The notes under the pieces are model-generated. The model had not been told where the DNA came from. It made no database searches and saw nothing but the letters and a program-made list of their open reading frames with translations. Both the position numbers and the translations under genes were made by a program. Source: Chromatiaceae bacterium (GTDB lineage Bacteria; Pseudomonadota; Gammaproteobacteria; Chromatiales; Chromatiaceae). Taken from it: DNA of 39,270 nucleotides. Of this stretch, positions 25,256 to 35,500 are shown one piece after another (the stretch's first letter is position 1; each line of letters opens with the position of its first letter). Location: NCBI GenBank assembly GCA_025458165.1, contig JALOTB010000022.1, positions 1 to 39,270 on the forward strand, written 5' to 3'.

Positions 25256-27700
25256 ATGAGCGGAGCTGATCGAGATTGTTTATCTGCCCCGGACTTCCTG
25301 GAAATATTGAACCAGGTCTTGGTCAAAAACGGCCGTCTTGCCCTACCTCAGGCCAGCCCGCAGTGGTCGACGATCCAGGTCCAGGATCAGGACCGGGTAC
25401 TACAGATCCTTGCCGGTCCTGGCTCGGGAAAAACCGAGGTTCTGGTCTGGCGGGTCTTGTATGAGATCTTCGTCAACCATGTTGCTCCCGGGTCCTTGCT
25501 CGTCACGACCTTTACGCGGAAGGCTGGAACCGAACTGGAGGTGCGTCTAGTCGAACGGGCCGACGACTTTCTAGCGGTCGCGCATTCACAGGGACTCGCG
25601 CTTGCCGATCCGAGGGTGCACGATATCCGTGTCGGCACTATCCACAGTCTTTGCGACGCCCTACTGACGGAGTTCGATCCGGCGCACGTCGAGTCAGGCG
25701 TGCGGCTTATTGACGAGACGGAACTGCTTGCACGGATGGTGCGGGAGTACCGTTGGTGCCTGGGCTATTCAAGCCAACCTGGCGCGAACAGGACGGTGAA
25801 CCGCTTGCTGGATGTCGAGGCACTGCTCAGTCTGTTCCGAGCCCCCTGGTTGGATGATGCACGATGGCCCAGTACCAATCTCGACCGTGCGCGCCTGTTG
25901 ATCGCCCTGATAGCGCAGCATATAGAGACTTGGATTCCGCGGTGCGGAGCCCTGGGTACGCTCAACGGCGTGGAAGTAGTTGCAGGGCCTCCCGGCCTCA
26001 CCGCCGACCTGGCTACGCTGCAAGAGCGATGGGAAGACTACCTGAACAAGCAGAACATCCAGGATTTCGGGACGATCCAGAAGCGGTTCACGGAGCGTCA
26101 GCATCTGCTCGCTGGCCAGTTTCGCCATATCTTCGTCGACGAATTCCAGGACAGTAATCCGATTCAGTTTCTGCTACACACAAACTGGCTGAGCGATCCG
26201 GAGTGCCGCCTCACCGTGGTCGGTGACGACGACCAGGCCATCTATCGCTTCCGCGGCTCGGACAGCGATTGCTTCACGGACCTTGGTCCCTACTGCTCGC
26301 AGCGAGGCATCGCTTATCGGCAGGAGAGGTTGGAAATCAACTACCGCAGCACGCAGAGCGTCATCAAGTTTTGCCAGGTATTCAAGCAGGGTTCCGTCCT
26401 AAGCGAGTTGTCGATGCCCAAACAGGTTTGCCCCGAGCCAACTGCGCCCAACGGCGCCCCGGTGCGCCTACTGACGGGCACCTGGACGGACCTCTGCGCG
26501 GCGGTGGCTGAGGAATTGCGTGGCCTCGGAGTTGGCCAGATTCCGCCTGTCGAGCCAGCGACCAAGATTGAATCGGTCGGGGTGTTGATGTTCAGCACCA
26601 GTGAGCGGGTCGCCGCAAGAAATCAGTGGGAAGGCGCGGCCGTGGGCCTGCGTCGGGCCCTGGAGGGCCGGGAGTTGCGGGTCTACAACCCGCGCGCCAA
26701 GACGGCCGCCGATCCTGATACCCCGGTCGGACAACTGATGGGCCTGATCTCGTACCTGATCGACCCGGTATCCAAAGCCCCGGCGGGCAAGAACGGAAGG
26801 CCCGTAGAGGTGTTTGCGACCCACCAAGATCCGGGCCACCAGGCGTACGCCCTAAGCGAGCCGCCAGCCTTCAACATCAACAACAGCCACAGCAGTCTTC
26901 AGAAAAGGTTCCGCAAGTTTGGGCGCGGCAGCATCGACAAAGCGGAGCCGGATCGACAGCGTCTGTTGGATTACGTCGACCAGATCCGTCAGGAGTTGGT
27001 GAATGCCTATGCTGCCGGCAAGAATGTCCGCCTCACCCTGTCCGGCTTGGTTGCGCGGCTCTTGTCTCTGCCTTTCTTCCGCGCCAGCGGGTTTTCAATC
27101 GGCATGTTTCGGCAGGCACTGTTTACACAGGTCCTGGAGTCGAACATCGCTCCCACTCGCCTGACCCAGAAGTCGCTTGATTCACCGCTGCGCGTCGGGT
27201 TCGGGGACGGCCGGTTCGTCTGGGACGACCGGTACTGGAACCTACTCGATATCTTCGGTGCATACGTGTCCGACACGAAGATGGACGACCTTGAGGTCGA
27301 GGCCTTCGAAGAGCACGCGGTACCCCTGATCACGCTGCACCAGGCCAAGGGGCTCGAGTTCGACCACGTCTACATCACCGGGATGGGCCGCGAGCCGGAT
27401 GTCAGCCCGGCACTGCGGACGGCCCTGTTCAGCGGCCAGGTCATCCCGTTCGCCTCAGTCAACGGCACGCCGGAGACCAACGATGTTGCGACCCTGGATC
27501 GGGCCGCCGCCGATCGGGAACGTGAGAACTATGTGGGTATGACCCGGGCGAAGAAGACCCTGACGCTCCTGCTGCCGACGGATCGTCCAAAGGACTTCAT
27601 GCTACGTCCGCACCCGACGATCGCGGCCCTCTTCTCCGGCATTCCCCCGACTCCCCACCCGATACATCCCGCAGTGTCGGTACAGGAGTGGGCGCCATGA
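25256..27700 (+). CDS. UvrD/Rep-family SF1 DNA helicase
   Basis: An 814-residue 3'-5' SF1A helicase. The motifs occur in order: ILAGPGSGKTEVL (Walker A 53-60), VTTFTRKAG (motif Ia), VGTIHSLC, FVDEFQDSN (Asp295-Glu296, motif II), VVGDDDQAIYRFRG (323 on, motif III), LEINYRSTQ (IV), ITLHQAKGLEF near 691 (V) and YVGMTRAKK near 760 (VI). I prefer the ATG at 25256 to the upstream GTG at 25181, because the extra residues do not look like protein family sequence. Its stop overlaps the next gene (27697-27700), which encodes a Cas4/RecB-like nuclease, so the two probably form a helicase-nuclease complex in the manner of AddAB. It lies downstream of the element after dpdI. Confidence 0.9.
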   Translation: MSGADRDCLSAPDFLEILNQVLVKNGRLALPQASPQWSTIQVQDQDRVLQILAGPGSGKTEVLVWRVLYEIFVNHVAPGSLLVTTFTRKAGTELEVRLVERADDFLAVAHSQGLALADPRVHDIRVGTIHSLCDALLTEFDPAHVESGVRLIDETELLARMVREYRWCLGYSSQPGANRTVNRLLDVEALLSLFRAPWLDDARWPSTNLDRARLLIALIAQHIETWIPRCGALGTLNGVEVVAGPPGLTADLATLQERWEDYLNKQNIQDFGTIQKRFTERQHLLAGQFRHIFVDEFQDSNPIQFLLHTNWLSDPECRLTVVGDDDQAIYRFRGSDSDCFTDLGPYCSQRGIAYRQERLEINYRSTQSVIKFCQVFKQGSVLSELSMPKQVCPEPTAPNGAPVRLLTGTWTDLCAAVAEELRGLGVGQIPPVEPATKIESVGVLMFSTSERVAARNQWEGAAVGLRRALEGRELRVYNPRAKTAADPDTPVGQLMGLISYLIDPVSKAPAGKNGRPVEVFATHQDPGHQAYALSEPPAFNINNSHSSLQKRFRKFGRGSIDKAEPDRQRLLDYVDQIRQELVNAYAAGKNVRLTLSGLVARLLSLPFFRASGFSIGMFRQALFTQVLESNIAPTRLTQKSLDSPLRVGFGDGRFVWDDRYWNLLDIFGAYVSDTKMDDLEVEAFEEHAVPLITLHQAKGLEFDHVYITGMGREPDVSPALRTALFSGQVIPFASVNGTPETNDVATLDRAAADRERENYVGMTRAKKTLTLLLPTDRPKDFMLRPHPTIAALFSGIPPTPHPIHPAVSVQEWAP

Positions 27701-28713
27701 AAGACGTGCTGGAGGTTTCCTACACCGGCGATCTGCTGGCACACCGCCGCTGTCCGCGCGCGTGGGCATACGAGAAGCACGCCCAGTTTCAGCCTTACGA
27801 GCAGGCGCAGGCAATGGAAGGGCGACTGGTGCACCATGCGATGGAGTGGCTGACGCAGAAATTCCACCCGTCGACCGGTAGCCATGCCACTGCACCGGAA
27901 TTGCAGGATCAATTGCTGCACTATTTTCGGGTGCTCTGGGCACGTGGCCTGAGGACGGGGTTCCAGTCGAAGCAGGAGACCATCGACCGGGTGTCGGGCA
28001 ACCTGTTCCCCGGCGGACGGATGCACCCGACCGTCAAGACCGTCATCGAGGGGGCGAAGCACACGGAGTACGAGTTGCGCACCGTGAAGAAGCTGGTGCG
28101 GACCGACTTCGCGGGCAAGACCCGGATGGTGCTCACCGGGGTCCTTGACCTCGTGGTTCAGACCGCCGAACCACTGGTCTACCCGCGTGTGTGGACGTGG
28201 ACTGACCGCGACAAGCTTTCCGGACAGGCGAGCTCCCAAACCATCGCATCTCGCCCCGGAGACCTGGAGATATGGGACTACAAGGGCGCCAGGGCGACGA
28301 CGACTCACATCCGAGACTACGTGATCCAACTGTTGACCTATGCCGGTCTGTACGGGGAGCGGGTCGGCGAGTCGCCCGTGCGTTGCGTCCTCTTCTTTGT
28401 CAACGAGCCCAAGCGAGAAGCGCAGTTGGTGGCGATCGAGATCGACCCCGATATTGTCCAACGTGCCGAAGCATGGACCATCGCGGAAGCGAAACGGGTT
28501 CGCCAAACGATGCTGCGATTCGAGCAGGACCCAGGCATTGTGGAGGGCGGGGACCTCGATGCAGCAAGCCAGCCAGTGGGGACCCGGGTCGATGTGGAGC
28601 TGAAAAAGCAGTGTACGGCCTGCGGTCAGCGATTCGACTGCCAAGAGTACATCACCCATCTCGGAGGGGCGGGGCATCCGGACGTGGACCTGATCAACGT
28701 CACCAAGAATTGA
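27697..28713 (+). CDS. Cas4/RecB-like PD-(D/E)XK nuclease with a four-cysteine cluster
   Basis: A 338-residue nuclease. The catalytic core is His46 in GRLVHHAMEW, Asp151 in LTGVLDLVV, Glu191/Asp194/Lys196 in LEIWDYKGAR and the QLLTY motif (Gln211, Tyr215). Cys19 (HRRCPRAW) with Cys306, Cys309 and Cys315 (CTACGQRFDC) forms the iron-sulfur cluster pattern seen in Cas4 and AddB. It probably degrades or cuts DNA, with the UvrD-like helicase as its motor, given the ATGA overlap. No Cas genes are near, so a CRISPR role is unlikely. A Dpd-linked or independent defence role is inferred from the location. Confidence 0.87.
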   Translation: MKDVLEVSYTGDLLAHRRCPRAWAYEKHAQFQPYEQAQAMEGRLVHHAMEWLTQKFHPSTGSHATAPELQDQLLHYFRVLWARGLRTGFQSKQETIDRVSGNLFPGGRMHPTVKTVIEGAKHTEYELRTVKKLVRTDFAGKTRMVLTGVLDLVVQTAEPLVYPRVWTWTDRDKLSGQASSQTIASRPGDLEIWDYKGARATTTHIRDYVIQLLTYAGLYGERVGESPVRCVLFFVNEPKREAQLVAIEIDPDIVQRAEAWTIAEAKRVRQTMLRFEQDPGIVEGGDLDAASQPVGTRVDVELKKQCTACGQRFDCQEYITHLGGAGHPDVDLINVTKN

Positions 28714-28774
28714 CGCCGCGGGACTAACTCAGCCACACAGGTCCGCGCAAGCGGGCCATCTTCGGGAGGACGAC

Positions 28775-29392
28775 ATGGAAACCCTGGCGGTGATCGACTT
28801 CGAGACGACTGGACTCTATCCGCAATACGGTGATCGGGCGACGGAGATCGCCGTCATGCTGGTGCGCAACGGGCACATCGTCGATCGCTTCCAGAGCCTG
28901 ATGAATGCCGGTGTGCGAATCAACGGGTTCATCACCTCGCTGACCGGAATCACCAATGACATGGTCCGGGCCGCACGACCGGCTTCCCGCGTGATGCGTG
29001 AAGTGGCCGACTTTGTCGGCGCTACCCCTTTGGTCGCCCACAACGCGACGTTCGATCGTCGATTCTGGGATGCCGAGTTGGACCGCATCGGATGCACGCG
29101 CCGGCAAGACTTCGCCTGCTCCATGTTGATTGCTCGGCGCGTGCTGCCCGACGCCCCAGATCACAAATTGAGCACCCTCGTATCCTTCGCCGGTCTGCCC
29201 GTGATCGGGGACTATCACCGCGCGGAAGCGGATGCCGAGATGGCTGCGCACCTCGTGCTCTATCTCACGGAGCAACTCATGGAGCGCTTTCATCTCAATG
29301 AGGTACCCCATGCGCTTCTGGCACGCATCCAGAAGACCCCCAAGTATCAACTCCAGCGTTGTGTTGAGGGCTACCGCCGCGCTGGAATCTGA
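28775..29392 (+). CDS. DnaQ-like DEDDh 3'-5' exonuclease
   Basis: A 205-residue exonuclease domain with all five residues of the DEDDh set: Asp8 and Glu10 in AVIDFETTGL, Asp94 in AHNATFDRRF, then His148 and Asp153 in YHRAEADAEM. This is the proofreading epsilon-subunit fold without extra domains. A strong ribosome site (GGGAGG) precedes the ATG. The gene follows the nuclease by 61 bases on the same strand and probably completes a three-gene helicase-nuclease-exonuclease set. It converges with the dpdJ gene, separated by 150 bases. Confidence 0.9.
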   Translation: METLAVIDFETTGLYPQYGDRATEIAVMLVRNGHIVDRFQSLMNAGVRINGFITSLTGITNDMVRAARPASRVMREVADFVGATPLVAHNATFDRRFWDAELDRIGCTRRQDFACSMLIARRVLPDAPDHKLSTLVSFAGLPVIGDYHRAEADAEMAAHLVLYLTEQLMERFHLNEVPHALLARIQKTPKYQLQRCVEGYRRAGI

Positions 29393-29542
29393 TCACCGGG
29401 CGCGGGGATCGCGTCCTGCGAGTCGGCGCTCGATGCTGCCTCGCAGGCCACCCCCTGTCCTTTGCTCGCATTGATGAACGCTCGACCTCACCTGGGTGAT
29501 CGACATCAACCTCACCGCGGAACCAGCGGATCCACACATTCC
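29393..29542. other. Convergent intergenic region
   Basis: About 150 bases between two converging operons. I see no hairpin with a T run on either strand. In one minus-strand frame the sequence just past the dpdJ stop reads EIVYTPVRNVWIRWFRG, which looks protein-like and could be a frameshifted tail of dpdJ, but it is not conclusive. Confidence 0.35.
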
Positions 29543-32500
29543 TCACAGGTGTGTAGACAATCTCTCCAACAGCCGCCGGCTGACGGTAGCCTCCGCCAGG
29601 GCGCCAGGAATAAGATCGCTGCCGGTGTGCAGGCAGCCCTGGCACCCGTCTACGCAGAGCCGGGCGCTTAGCCGGTAAGCCTGGTCGGCGAGGCGTGCCT
29701 CGGCTCCGAGGGATTCTTCAAGGGTAGCGTCTTCCAAGGCTTGGTACGCGCTGAGCAGACCGGCGAGCCTCGAGGTTGATGGATCGCCGTCCGCGGCCGC
29801 TCGCACCGTAGCACTCACCAACTCCCACTGGGACGGTTCCCGGCCCATGGTCTCCCGGAGCCGGGTGTCGACGCCTCGGATCTCGCGGTGCAGGCTGAAG
29901 AGATCGAAGCGGTCCAGTCCGACGGACTCCCAGCCGTACAGGAGGCGCATGATGCCCTGCATCGACGCGCCGTCTCTTCCATCCGCAATTCCCAGATCGG
30001 CGGCGAGGGCGTGCATCTGCTCAGGACTGCGCGGATCGAGCGCGCGCCAGGCTGCATGGCGTGCGGTTTGCCGGAACGCTTCCTCTATCAGTGCGTCTTC
30101 GCGGGCGTTCGGGCACCCGGTAAGCCTGCTGGCGGACCAGTCCTCCAGAACGAGGCCCAGGTTGTCGACAAACATTCGCGTAGTGCCGTCGCCGTGGGCC
30201 CCGTTCTCCGCGACGGTGATGATGTCCTCGGCGTCCGGGCCGAACTGGATGGGCAGCTTGGCGTGGACCAGGATCTGGCGATCGTCGCCGCGGCCGTGCA
30301 GGACGAAGGCTTGCTTCAGGCGGATCGCGAGGCTGTGGATCAGGACGCTGCGCAGGTAGGCGGCAAACTTTTCGTCAGAGCGTATCGACTCCAGGGCGTC
30401 GGCGAAGACACGCTGGAACTTGCGGTCGCCGAGGGCGTCGGCCAGGCGGTCCACTCGGCGCTCGGACAGCAGCGGATGGTAGGCGAGCATCTCGCTGAAG
30501 GTCTGTTGCAAGAGCTCGCGCAGGGTTTGGGCGTCCCAGCGGCGGACGAGGCCGCGCAGCCTCTCGCGCAGGTCGGGGCGGCCTGCGGCGCTGAACAGGA
30601 GGTCGGCGGCGCGGTTGGCCTCGTAGGCGTTGATGCCGGCTGCCCGCGCCTGGCTGCCGATTAGGTAGCGGAACATCTGGCCTCGGTGCCAGCGGCCGTC
30701 CGGGTGGTCGCGCTGGCGCTCGCTCTCCGCGTAGATGAAGCTGGTCAGCCGGTCGCTGTTCAGGTGCAGGCGCACGCCCTCGGTCTCTACCCGGTAGCCG
30801 TGCAACAGGGTCTTGCCGGAGCGGGGATGGATGAAGGTCTGGGAGAAGGGGATGTCAGGCTGGGCCGGGTCCATCAGGCGCAGCTCGGCGTCTGCGCCCC
30901 AGGTAAGGGCCGTCACGGCCAGGCCGGTTTGACTGCCTTCGGAGCGGGTGCCGTGGAAGGCCTCGAAGCGCGAGGCGAGCTGTTCGATGCCGCGGGTGCT
31001 GAGGGGATGGCCGGCGTCGGGCCGCGCATCCACGTAGGTGAAGCCGCGCAGACTTCCACGCGACTTGGAGTGGACCTTGATGCGGCTATCGGGTTCCGTG
31101 CCCGCGATGCGCCGGACTGCCCTTTGCTCCGCGTCGTAGTACCAATGGCCGGTCCAATCGCCGCGCATGCTACCGGCAACCTCCAGGGCCACACCGCTGG
31201 GTCGACAGATCTTGGGATGGATGTCGGGGCCGACCTCCTCGCGGGCCTCCAGGGGCAGCTCCCGGAGCAGCGCCTCCGATCCCAGTTCCAGGGGGGGAAT
31301 GGTGAAGCCCACGGAGCCTCCGTACACCTCGTCGCTGAGCCAGGGTGTGCGGCCAGACTTGGGCGGCAGCCAGTGCAGCAGACTGAAACCGTATCGGCGG
31401 GTCATGTTGCCGGGGGTGGCGGCCTCAAAGGCCAGATTGATCTCTTCCTCCTGCTTGCGGTGCTCCCCGCGCTCGTTTTCGTACCGAACCGCGAGCTCCG
31501 GCAGGTTGACCGTGGCGAACAGTGTCCGGGGCACCCAGGGCAGGGCCTTGCGCAGTGCTGTCGCGGCCATGCCCGCGTGCAGTGACGCGGATGCTTGGGA
31601 CGTTGCTTGCCGCCACAGGTCGTCCAGGTCCGCGACCTCCAGCTCCTGGTAGATCGCGTCGCCGAAAATCGAACGGACGAGCCGGTCGGCCTCCCGCTTC
31701 GCTTGTGCGGCTATCGTGACCCGCCCATCTTCGACGGTCAGTGCCGTCCCGCCGGAAACGGTCACGTGATGCGCCAGGGCGTCCAAGACGGCGGCCAGCA
31801 TCTGACCTCGGCGCACGAAGAAGTTGCCGGCGTTGAGCGGAATGTCGAATCGGGCGCTGTCGAGCATCCGCTCGGGGCGGCGGAAGTACCAGGAGTCCCG
31901 GGGGGAGTAGGGGGAGAGGGTCACGCCGGTGACCGGGCGGTCGTCCAAGCCGCGGCCGCCGCGGCCCTTGCGTTGGATGAAGCTGGCCAGGTTGTTGGGG
32001 GAGTAGTGCTGGTAGACCAGGGCCATGTCCGGGTCGTCGTAGCCGACCTCCAGGGAGGAGGTGGCAAAGACCAGGTCGGAGCGGCGGATCATCTCCTCGG
32101 TATTGCCCTTTTCGCCCGAGTAGACCGGCCTTTCGCAGACGCTCAGGGCGCTGCCGGGGCGGTAGCGGCCCCGGGCGGCGATCTGGTCGCCGTCGGTTGC
32201 GGCGAAGTACCAGCACTCGCCCTCGCGGAAGCGGTCGCAGGTGGCGGGCTGACCGCAGCACTCCCGGCGCGGCTGGCGGGCGCCGGGGTCGTCGTCGAAC
32301 AGCCGGGTGCGGAGCGCTGCCAGGCGGCGTGCCTCCTCGGCGTCCTGGTAGTCGCCGTGCAGGCGCTTGAGCTTGTCGATGGAGTCTAGGAACACGATCG
32401 CGCGGTAGCCGCCGTCCCGACCGGTGCGCCGCCGCATGCCATGGGCCAGGCACATGAGGCTCTGGATGCTGGTGGAGGCCCCGGCGATGTCCTGTCCTCT

Positions 32501-35500
32501 CGATTCGACCTCCGGCTGGACGAAGTAGAAGTATTCCCGGCCGCGGGGGTTCTTCAGGCGCTCGTTGGGCTCGGGGCGGATCTCTAGAACCGGGACACGG
32601 CCGATCAACTCGGCCCACACGCGGGCGGGATCGCCGAGGGTGGCGCTCATGCCGATGGCCAGGGGGCTCGGGTCTTCAGGTGCATTGAGGGCCGATCGCG
32701 CGAGTGCGCGGCGCAAGGCATACCCAACCTGGGCCCCGTGGACGTGGGTGTAGAGGTGGATCTCGTCGGCCAAGATCGCCCGCGGTGGTCGATAGGGGGC
32801 GACGTCGCCGAACAGGGCGCCGTAGGCCGGGTTTTGCTGCCATTGGTGCAGGGACTCTGTGACCGGCAGGAAGAAGTCCGGCGGCCGATGCCGTAGCGCC
32901 TCCTTGGAGCCCACCCAGCCGTCGAAGTGCCATGGGCATTGGGAGCAGGCCAGTTGGTCGGCGCCCGAGTGTCCCCGACCGGGATGCATGTGAAGGGCGC
33001 CCCCGCAGTGCGGACAGGCGAAGAAGGGAAACCGCAGGGCGCCTCCGGTGGCGGTGGTCCAGATTTCTTGCAGGGACTCGTGAATGTTCGCGAGGTATGT
33101 GGGTACCTGCCAGTTCTGGAGCCCCAGAGTGAGGGCGGGCATGCCCTCGATCCCAGCCAGGGCGGCGAGGTAGCCGGCGATGCGCTGGGCCTGGTTGGCG
33201 GCCAGCCGCACGCGGGGGTACACGAGCACGGCGCGGGTCCCTTGCACCCCGCGCAGGCGGTCGTAGGCGGCGCCAGCGATGAGGGGCAGGCAGGCCGCCT
33301 CGGTCTTCCCGGCACCCGTGTCGGCGGTGATGACGAAGCTGGTCTCTGTGCTTCGGCCCAGCCAGGCGGGGAAGATGCTCGCCAAGGCGCGGGCCTGGAA
33401 ACCGGCGAGGGGCGGGTCCTCGTGGTCCCAGTGCGTTCGCAGCATCTGTTCCAGGCCGTGAAGGACCTGGTGAGCGGTCGGGTCGTCGCAGAAGGCGGCC
33501 TGGACAGTCTCCATGACCGCGGAGAGCGGACGGTCCCGAACCGGCTTGTCGCGGTCACGCAGCTCCACCTTGAGGGATCGGACCAAGAACGGGCGGCGGT
33601 CGGCATCGCCGACGGCGAACCGCTGCTTAACGTACCGGACCTCTCGGGCAAGCTCGGCCATGCGGCTGCGTATGCGGCCTTCCTCGTCCATCAGCAGGTG
33701 GCCGTGGGACTGGAGCCGGCGCAGGGCGTCCGATACCCGGCCACGCGGCGCTTCAAGGCTTGCGGCGAGCTCCGGCAGAGAGGTCCAACCCTCGTTGATG
33801 CCGAAGTTGATGCGCCGGGCCTCGGTGTCCTCCAAGTGGTTGAGGATCTCGAAGTCCTGGTCGGACAGGGGCTCTTTCGGAATCTCCTCCGTCGCCTTTG
33901 GGGTCGGTTCCTGCCCCACCCAGTCCACGGTGGCGGAGCCGTTGACCTCAGCGAGCCGGACAAGCCCCTCACGCGCCATGGACTCGATGATCGGCCAGAC
34001 TACGTCGTTTCCAGCCAGATCCATCCAGACGAAGCGTTGACGGATCGCGGTTTCGTAGAAGGGGGCAAAGCGGGTGCCGCGGGCCTCGGCGATGACCTGT
34101 TCCAGGCGAGCTCGCACGGTTGGGGGATCGCCGTGGAAGGGCGGGCGGGGCGGGTCCAGGGGCTTGGCGACCCAGAACTGACCTTGCTTCCCGTGCCTTG
34201 GGAACAACTGGATGTGGCCCAGGCGGTCCAGGTCGCGCAGTTGGTTGAAGGGGACTGGATCCCGCAGATACAGCCGCTTTTTGATCTCGAAGTCTGCCGC
34301 TGTGCCGTAGGGATTTCTGATCGCGATCTCACGGATGACGGCCAGGAGCTCCTCCAACTCCTTGGTGAAATCGGGAAGGCCCTCGGCCGGGGCCTCATCG
34401 GGGACGTCGATGAGGGGTGGGAGCTCGCCGTCTTCGGTGAAGCCCCGCACGCGGACGTTGACCGGGACCTTTCGCCCCGTGTTGTCGGTGATTTGGACTG
34501 TGCCCACCTCGGCGCTGTCGAACACGAGTTCGCGCAGGATCTGGGCGGCGTCCAGGGTCGTCTCGTCCGGGGGCACCACGTCCAGCAGGCGGCGGCTGAC
34601 GATGAGGATTAGCTTGGTGCGGGCGCGCGTAATGGTGACGTTCAGCCGCTCCAGGCTAAATATGAATTCGGCCTCCGCCAAAGCGAATTCCGGGTCGGAC
34701 ACCGTGTAGCTGGCGATGATGGCATCGCGCTCTTTGCCCTGGATCTTGTCCACCGTTTCGACCACGGCGCCGTTGCCGGCCGCGTCGTTGGCCAGCGCCG
34801 CGCGGATCGCGGCGTTTTGGGCACGGTGCGGGCTCACGATTGCCAGTCGTTCCTGCCAGATGGCCTCGGGGGAATGGGCGTCGGCGGCGTCCTCCGGCCT
34901 CATGGCGGCGAACAGCCGGCGTGTCAGGCGGGCGGCAACAGCGACCTCGAAGGGGTTCGAGGTGCCGGCCGTTGGTCCGTCGTGGAGCAGGACGCAGAGG
35001 GGGTAGTCGGGGTCCAGGGCGATGCGTTCCCACGACGCCGCATCTTGGTCCCAGCCGTCGGCGAGTCGAAGGCGCTGATCCGCGGAGGCCGAGGTCGAAT
35101 GGTAGCGGCCGGGGTAGAACTTGGACTCCGGGAATCGGGTTAGGGGGGTGTTGAGCCGAAAGGTTTCGTCCAGGGGAAACTCCGCCACCTGGGCGGACTT
35201 GAGGAAATCATAGAGGGACCCGCCGAGGCGGCGCCCCTCGATCTCCTGGTTGTGGACGGCTCGCACGGGTGGCAGCTGCTTATCGTCGCCGGCAACCAGC
35301 ACGCGGCCCCCCGGAGCGAGCCCAGCAAGGGCCATGAGCCCGTTGCTCACCACCATCTGGGATGCCTCGTCGATGCAGACCAGATGGAACAGGGGCGAGG
35401 TGGGGCCTTCGGTGATCGCTGGGTCCCCAGCCAACGTGAGCTTATTCAGCGTCCACACGGAGCAGCCGACGATCAGGTGGTCGCTCTGCAGTGCCTCCCA

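Noticed and set aside
27697..28713. Cas4-like nuclease as part of a CRISPR system
   Set aside because: No other cas genes and no repeat-spacer array are visible anywhere in the window.
32927..34612. Long open frame of 561 codons on the plus strand inside dpdJ
   Set aside because: Antisense to a frame with clear helicase motifs. Its Gly/Val/Glu-rich translation is a product of high GC. The similar frames at 30686-31585 and 29888-30664 are rejected for the same reason.
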